Assembly: GCA_937885735.1 (NCBI GenBank)
Contig: CALABN010000086.1
Coordinates: forward strand, 1 to 54,251
Source of the DNA: an uncultured Bacteroidota bacterium
GTDB taxonomy: Bacteria > Bacteroidota > Bacteroidia > Bacteroidales > SZUA-534
Direction of reading: 5' to 3'
Length of the DNA stretch: 54,251 nucleotides
The notes under the pieces: generated by a model
What the model was told of the DNA's origin: nothing
What the model saw: the letters and a program-made list of their open reading frames with translations, nothing else
Database searches by the model: none
Position numbers and translations under genes: made by a program
In this document: positions 52,214 through 54,251 of the stretch, piece by piece
Position numbering within the stretch: position 1 is the stretch's first letter
How the letters are laid out: every line of letters begins with the position of its first letter

Positions 52214-54175
52214 ATGTTAATAAGCACAATGGTTGACAAAGTTAATATGGCTCTTGCAGGTGAACTAGAAGAATATGATACTCTAGTTGATTTAATGGAT
52301 TCAGTTATTGATGATGTCAACGCTAAGATGAATACCTGCTTCCCAGTTATTTCTGAATGGGTAGACTTTGTTACAGACTATAATGCTAAATTAACTGCAA
52401 CGCTACCTAAGACAGAAACTACAGTAACTAAGACAATTACTACTGTAACAGAAAACTTAAGAGGTATTGGTTACTTTAATAAGTTTAGAAAGATTAAAGA
52501 CTACTTATACGAAGTTGAATATGATAGTCTAGACTATGACTATGCTTATGAACACTTTGCAGAAGTACCTATTCCAGATGCTGGTTGTTCTTCAATTAGA
52601 AAAGAAAACATATACGGTAGAAACTTTGACTGGTATTATGATACTAAAGCAGAGTTTATGGTACACGTAATTCCTAGCTTAGATGGACAACATGCTTCTG
52701 TAGGTATGGCTGGAGGCATCTTCAATGAAGGAGAAGTTAATCCAGATAAACCAGACGATAGATTTAAGCTTGTACCATTTGCTATGTATGATGGTATAAA
52801 CGATGCTGGTCTTACAGTTAACATCAATGTTGTTCCAGATTCAAAGAACGGCAAGGATGTAGAACCAGCAGTCGAAGTAAGACAAAACCTACCAGCTGCT
52901 ATGATTATTAGATATATCTTAGATAACTTTGCTACAGCACAAGGTGCTGCTGAGTATATCAGAGATTATGTAAGAATCTATTTCCAAGATAGTCTTAAGA
53001 AATCTCACTATGAACTTCATGTTATGTTAGCTGATGATACAAGCACTTGGCTAATTGAATTCATAGATGGTCATACAGTTATTAAGGACATTAGCGAAAA
53101 ACCCTATATCACTAACTTCCATATCACCGATGTTGAGTTTAACGAAGACGGAACAGTCTATAGCCCTGAAACTCAAGATGAAGAACATAATGCTATTATC
53201 ACTAATAATGTTATGGAAGACGGTGCTGGACTAGAAAGATATAATATGATAGTGTCAGCGTATGATAACATTCAAACATCAGGTGAACCTATTTTAGGTA
53301 AAACTAATATGCTTGAAGTGTTACTAAACCTAAAGTATACAAACGCATATGACACAGGAGGTGATCATTTCTGGTATACTGAATTCGTAGGTAACGGTAG
53401 AACTGTTGCTACACCGATGGAAGAATACCAAGCTATATTCCCAGCAATAGAAAGACTATTTGCTGATAGAAGCAGAGCCACTGCTTTAACATGGCAAACA
53501 ACTCATAGCGTCATTTATGATATGTCTACACAAACAGCTACACTTGTTATTCAAGAAGAGCCTATTGAAGAAGAAGACCCAATACTATTTGGTCTATATT
53601 ATATAAATGATCCTATAATTCTTCCTTCACCTGAGGAACCTGAAGAACCTGAGGAACCAGAGGAAGAACCAGAAGAAGACGAACCAATTCCAGTTCCAGA
53701 AGAGGAACCAGAGAATTATGAAAAGACAGAAGAATATGTTGTTGATGACCATATTGATGTCAAGGAAAATTATCAAAGTGGTATAACTAAATTCCCCCAT
53801 TTTATTTTTATTGCGAAAGATGAAATAGGTTATAGACAATTAAGAGAGATTGATTCAACTGCTTGGATAAACTCTTTTAAAACAGGCAAGATGCGTAGAA
53901 CCCCTATTGATAAAAAGCAGATAGAACTAATTATAGGAGAAGAAAAAGGACACTTATTAGTTTCAACTGCTTGTTTAGGAGGGGAATTAGCAAGTCATAT
54001 TTTAAACTTTATCAATACTAAAGATAAAGTATATAAAGATAAGGCTATGACTTTTATTAATTGGATGATTGACACATTTGGTAAAGAGAATGTGGCTTTA
54101 GAAATACAACCTAGTTTTCAACAAGAACAAATTGAATATAATAAATTTTTATATTCTAGATTTTTTTTAAATTAA
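52214..54175 (+). CDS. Composite frame: connector-like start, Ntn-hydrolase domain, E/P linker, DnaE PHP fragment
   Basis: Encodes 653 residues from ATG 52214 (AAGGAGG ahead). Residues 1-60 (MLISTMVDKVNMALAG) resemble a phage neck or connector start. After a Thr-rich linker, C125-SSIRKENIYGRNFDW and YDGINDAGLTVNINVVPDS mark a choloylglycine-hydrolase/linear amide hydrolase (Ntn) domain to about residue 440; Cys125 would be the nucleophile but is not at the N terminus, so cleavage would be needed. Residues 470-505 are Glu/Pro repeats. From about 507 on, YVVDDHID, HFIFIAKDEIGYRQL and LLVSTACLGGELA are part of a DnaE polymerase PHP domain lacking its N-terminal His motif. A real protein with all four parts is hard to explain; a join near 53,730 is likely. 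Confidence 0.6.
   Translation: MLISTMVDKVNMALAGELEEYDTLVDLMDSVIDDVNAKMNTCFPVISEWVDFVTDYNAKLTATLPKTETTVTKTITTVTENLRGIGYFNKFRKIKDYLYEVEYDSLDYDYAYEHFAEVPIPDAGCSSIRKENIYGRNFDWYYDTKAEFMVHVIPSLDGQHASVGMAGGIFNEGEVNPDKPDDRFKLVPFAMYDGINDAGLTVNINVVPDSKNGKDVEPAVEVRQNLPAAMIIRYILDNFATAQGAAEYIRDYVRIYFQDSLKKSHYELHVMLADDTSTWLIEFIDGHTVIKDISEKPYITNFHITDVEFNEDGTVYSPETQDEEHNAIITNNVMEDGAGLERYNMIVSAYDNIQTSGEPILGKTNMLEVLLNLKYTNAYDTGGDHFWYTEFVGNGRTVATPMEEYQAIFPAIERLFADRSRATALTWQTTHSVIYDMSTQTATLVIQEEPIEEEDPILFGLYYINDPIILPSPEEPEEPEEPEEEPEEDEPIPVPEEEPENYEKTEEYVVDDHIDVKENYQSGITKFPHFIFIAKDEIGYRQLREIDSTAWINSFKTGKMRRTPIDKKQIELIIGEEKGHLLVSTACLGGELASHILNFINTKDKVYKDKAMTFINWMIDTFGKENVALEIQPSFQQEQIEYNKFLYSRFFLN
53625..53735 (+). 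repeat. Glu/Pro codon repeat and probable second junction
   Basis: GAGGAACCTGAAGAACC-type units repeat through this stretch. The DnaE-like part begins just after it, with lower GC and no functional link to the hydrolase. A repeat like this is a natural place for a misjoin or for recombination. Confidence 0.5.
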
Positions 54176-54251
54176 TGGAGGTAAGTCTAAAAATAAAGGA
54201 AATAGGCTCAGAATATTTTTCAAAACTCTCAGAACTTAAGAACATTAAAAT
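54175..54251 (+). CDS. Partial reading frame at the window end
   Basis: ATG at 54175 overlaps the TAA of the previous frame (TAATG) and reads MEVSLKIKEIGSEYFSKLSE onward to the edge. No ribosome site precedes it and too little is visible to name it. The upstream DnaE-like frame ends in the middle of its PHP fold, so an inserted element here is possible. Confidence 0.3.
   Translation, partial: MEVSLKIKEIGSEYFSKLSELKNIK

Overview
The window is a composite of at least two genomes. Positions 1 to about 40,270 are a Bacteroidales-type chromosome segment of about 45-48% GC. The evidence is T9SS sorting domains, GldF/GldG, DUF4491/DUF4271/DUF4340 proteins, an ATP synthase a subunit with a signal peptide, and weak or absent Shine-Dalgarno sites. 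From about 40,270 to the end the DNA is AT-rich, has strong AAGGAGG ribosome sites and TTGACA/TATAAT promoters, and encodes a tailed phage head module. Its regulatory signals point to a Firmicutes/Mollicutes-like host. The join cuts a Bacteroidales mscS-like gene and a phage gene in the same few bases, with no attachment site, so an assembly chimera is the simplest reading. A second possible join lies near 53,730, where a phage-coded Ntn-hydrolase reading frame runs into a fragment of a DnaE PHP domain.

Bacteroidales part, left to right: the end of one T9SS surface protein and a large paralogue whose signal peptide carries an in-frame TAG; DUF4491; atpBEFHAG, then an NDP-sugar epimerase and a polyprenyl synthase, then atpDC, so the ATP synthase operon is split by two unrelated genes; a three-gene operon on the minus strand (a 2271-residue Ig/PKD protein, a small membrane-associated protein and a lipoprotein); a B12-binding radical SAM protein; Tex; gldF and gldG separated by an IS200-like/RAYT transposase between two 223-bp direct repeats; a DUF4340 protein; dnaN; DUF4271; hemD; rnpA; an S41 protease; a glycosyltransferase; and a truncated mscS.

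Phage part: small minus-strand genes (40.3-42.8 kb) are separated by unusually rich noncoding DNA (40.7-44.4 kb). A module is present twice: long structured hairpin, parS-like palindrome(s), CIRCE palindrome, sigma-70 promoter, 5' UTR hairpin with a fixed AUGGUAG loop, paralogous gene, terminator with a CUACCA loop complementary to the 5' loop. One CIRCE (TTAGCACTC-N9-GAGTGCTAA) and one parS (TGTTTCACGTGAAACA) match their consensus exactly. These are the host binding sites for HrcA and ParB, which suggests the phage recruits or titrates host heat-shock and chromosome-segregation proteins. G-quadruplex motifs recur in the same region.

Rightward from 44.4 kb the head operon carries an unknown first gene, a terminase large subunit interrupted inside its Walker A motif by a group I intron with an HNH endonuclease, a small membrane protein, portal, scaffold, major capsid protein, a small structural protein, and the composite hydrolase frame. 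I consider the CIRCE/parS/hairpin modules the most likely undescribed system here.
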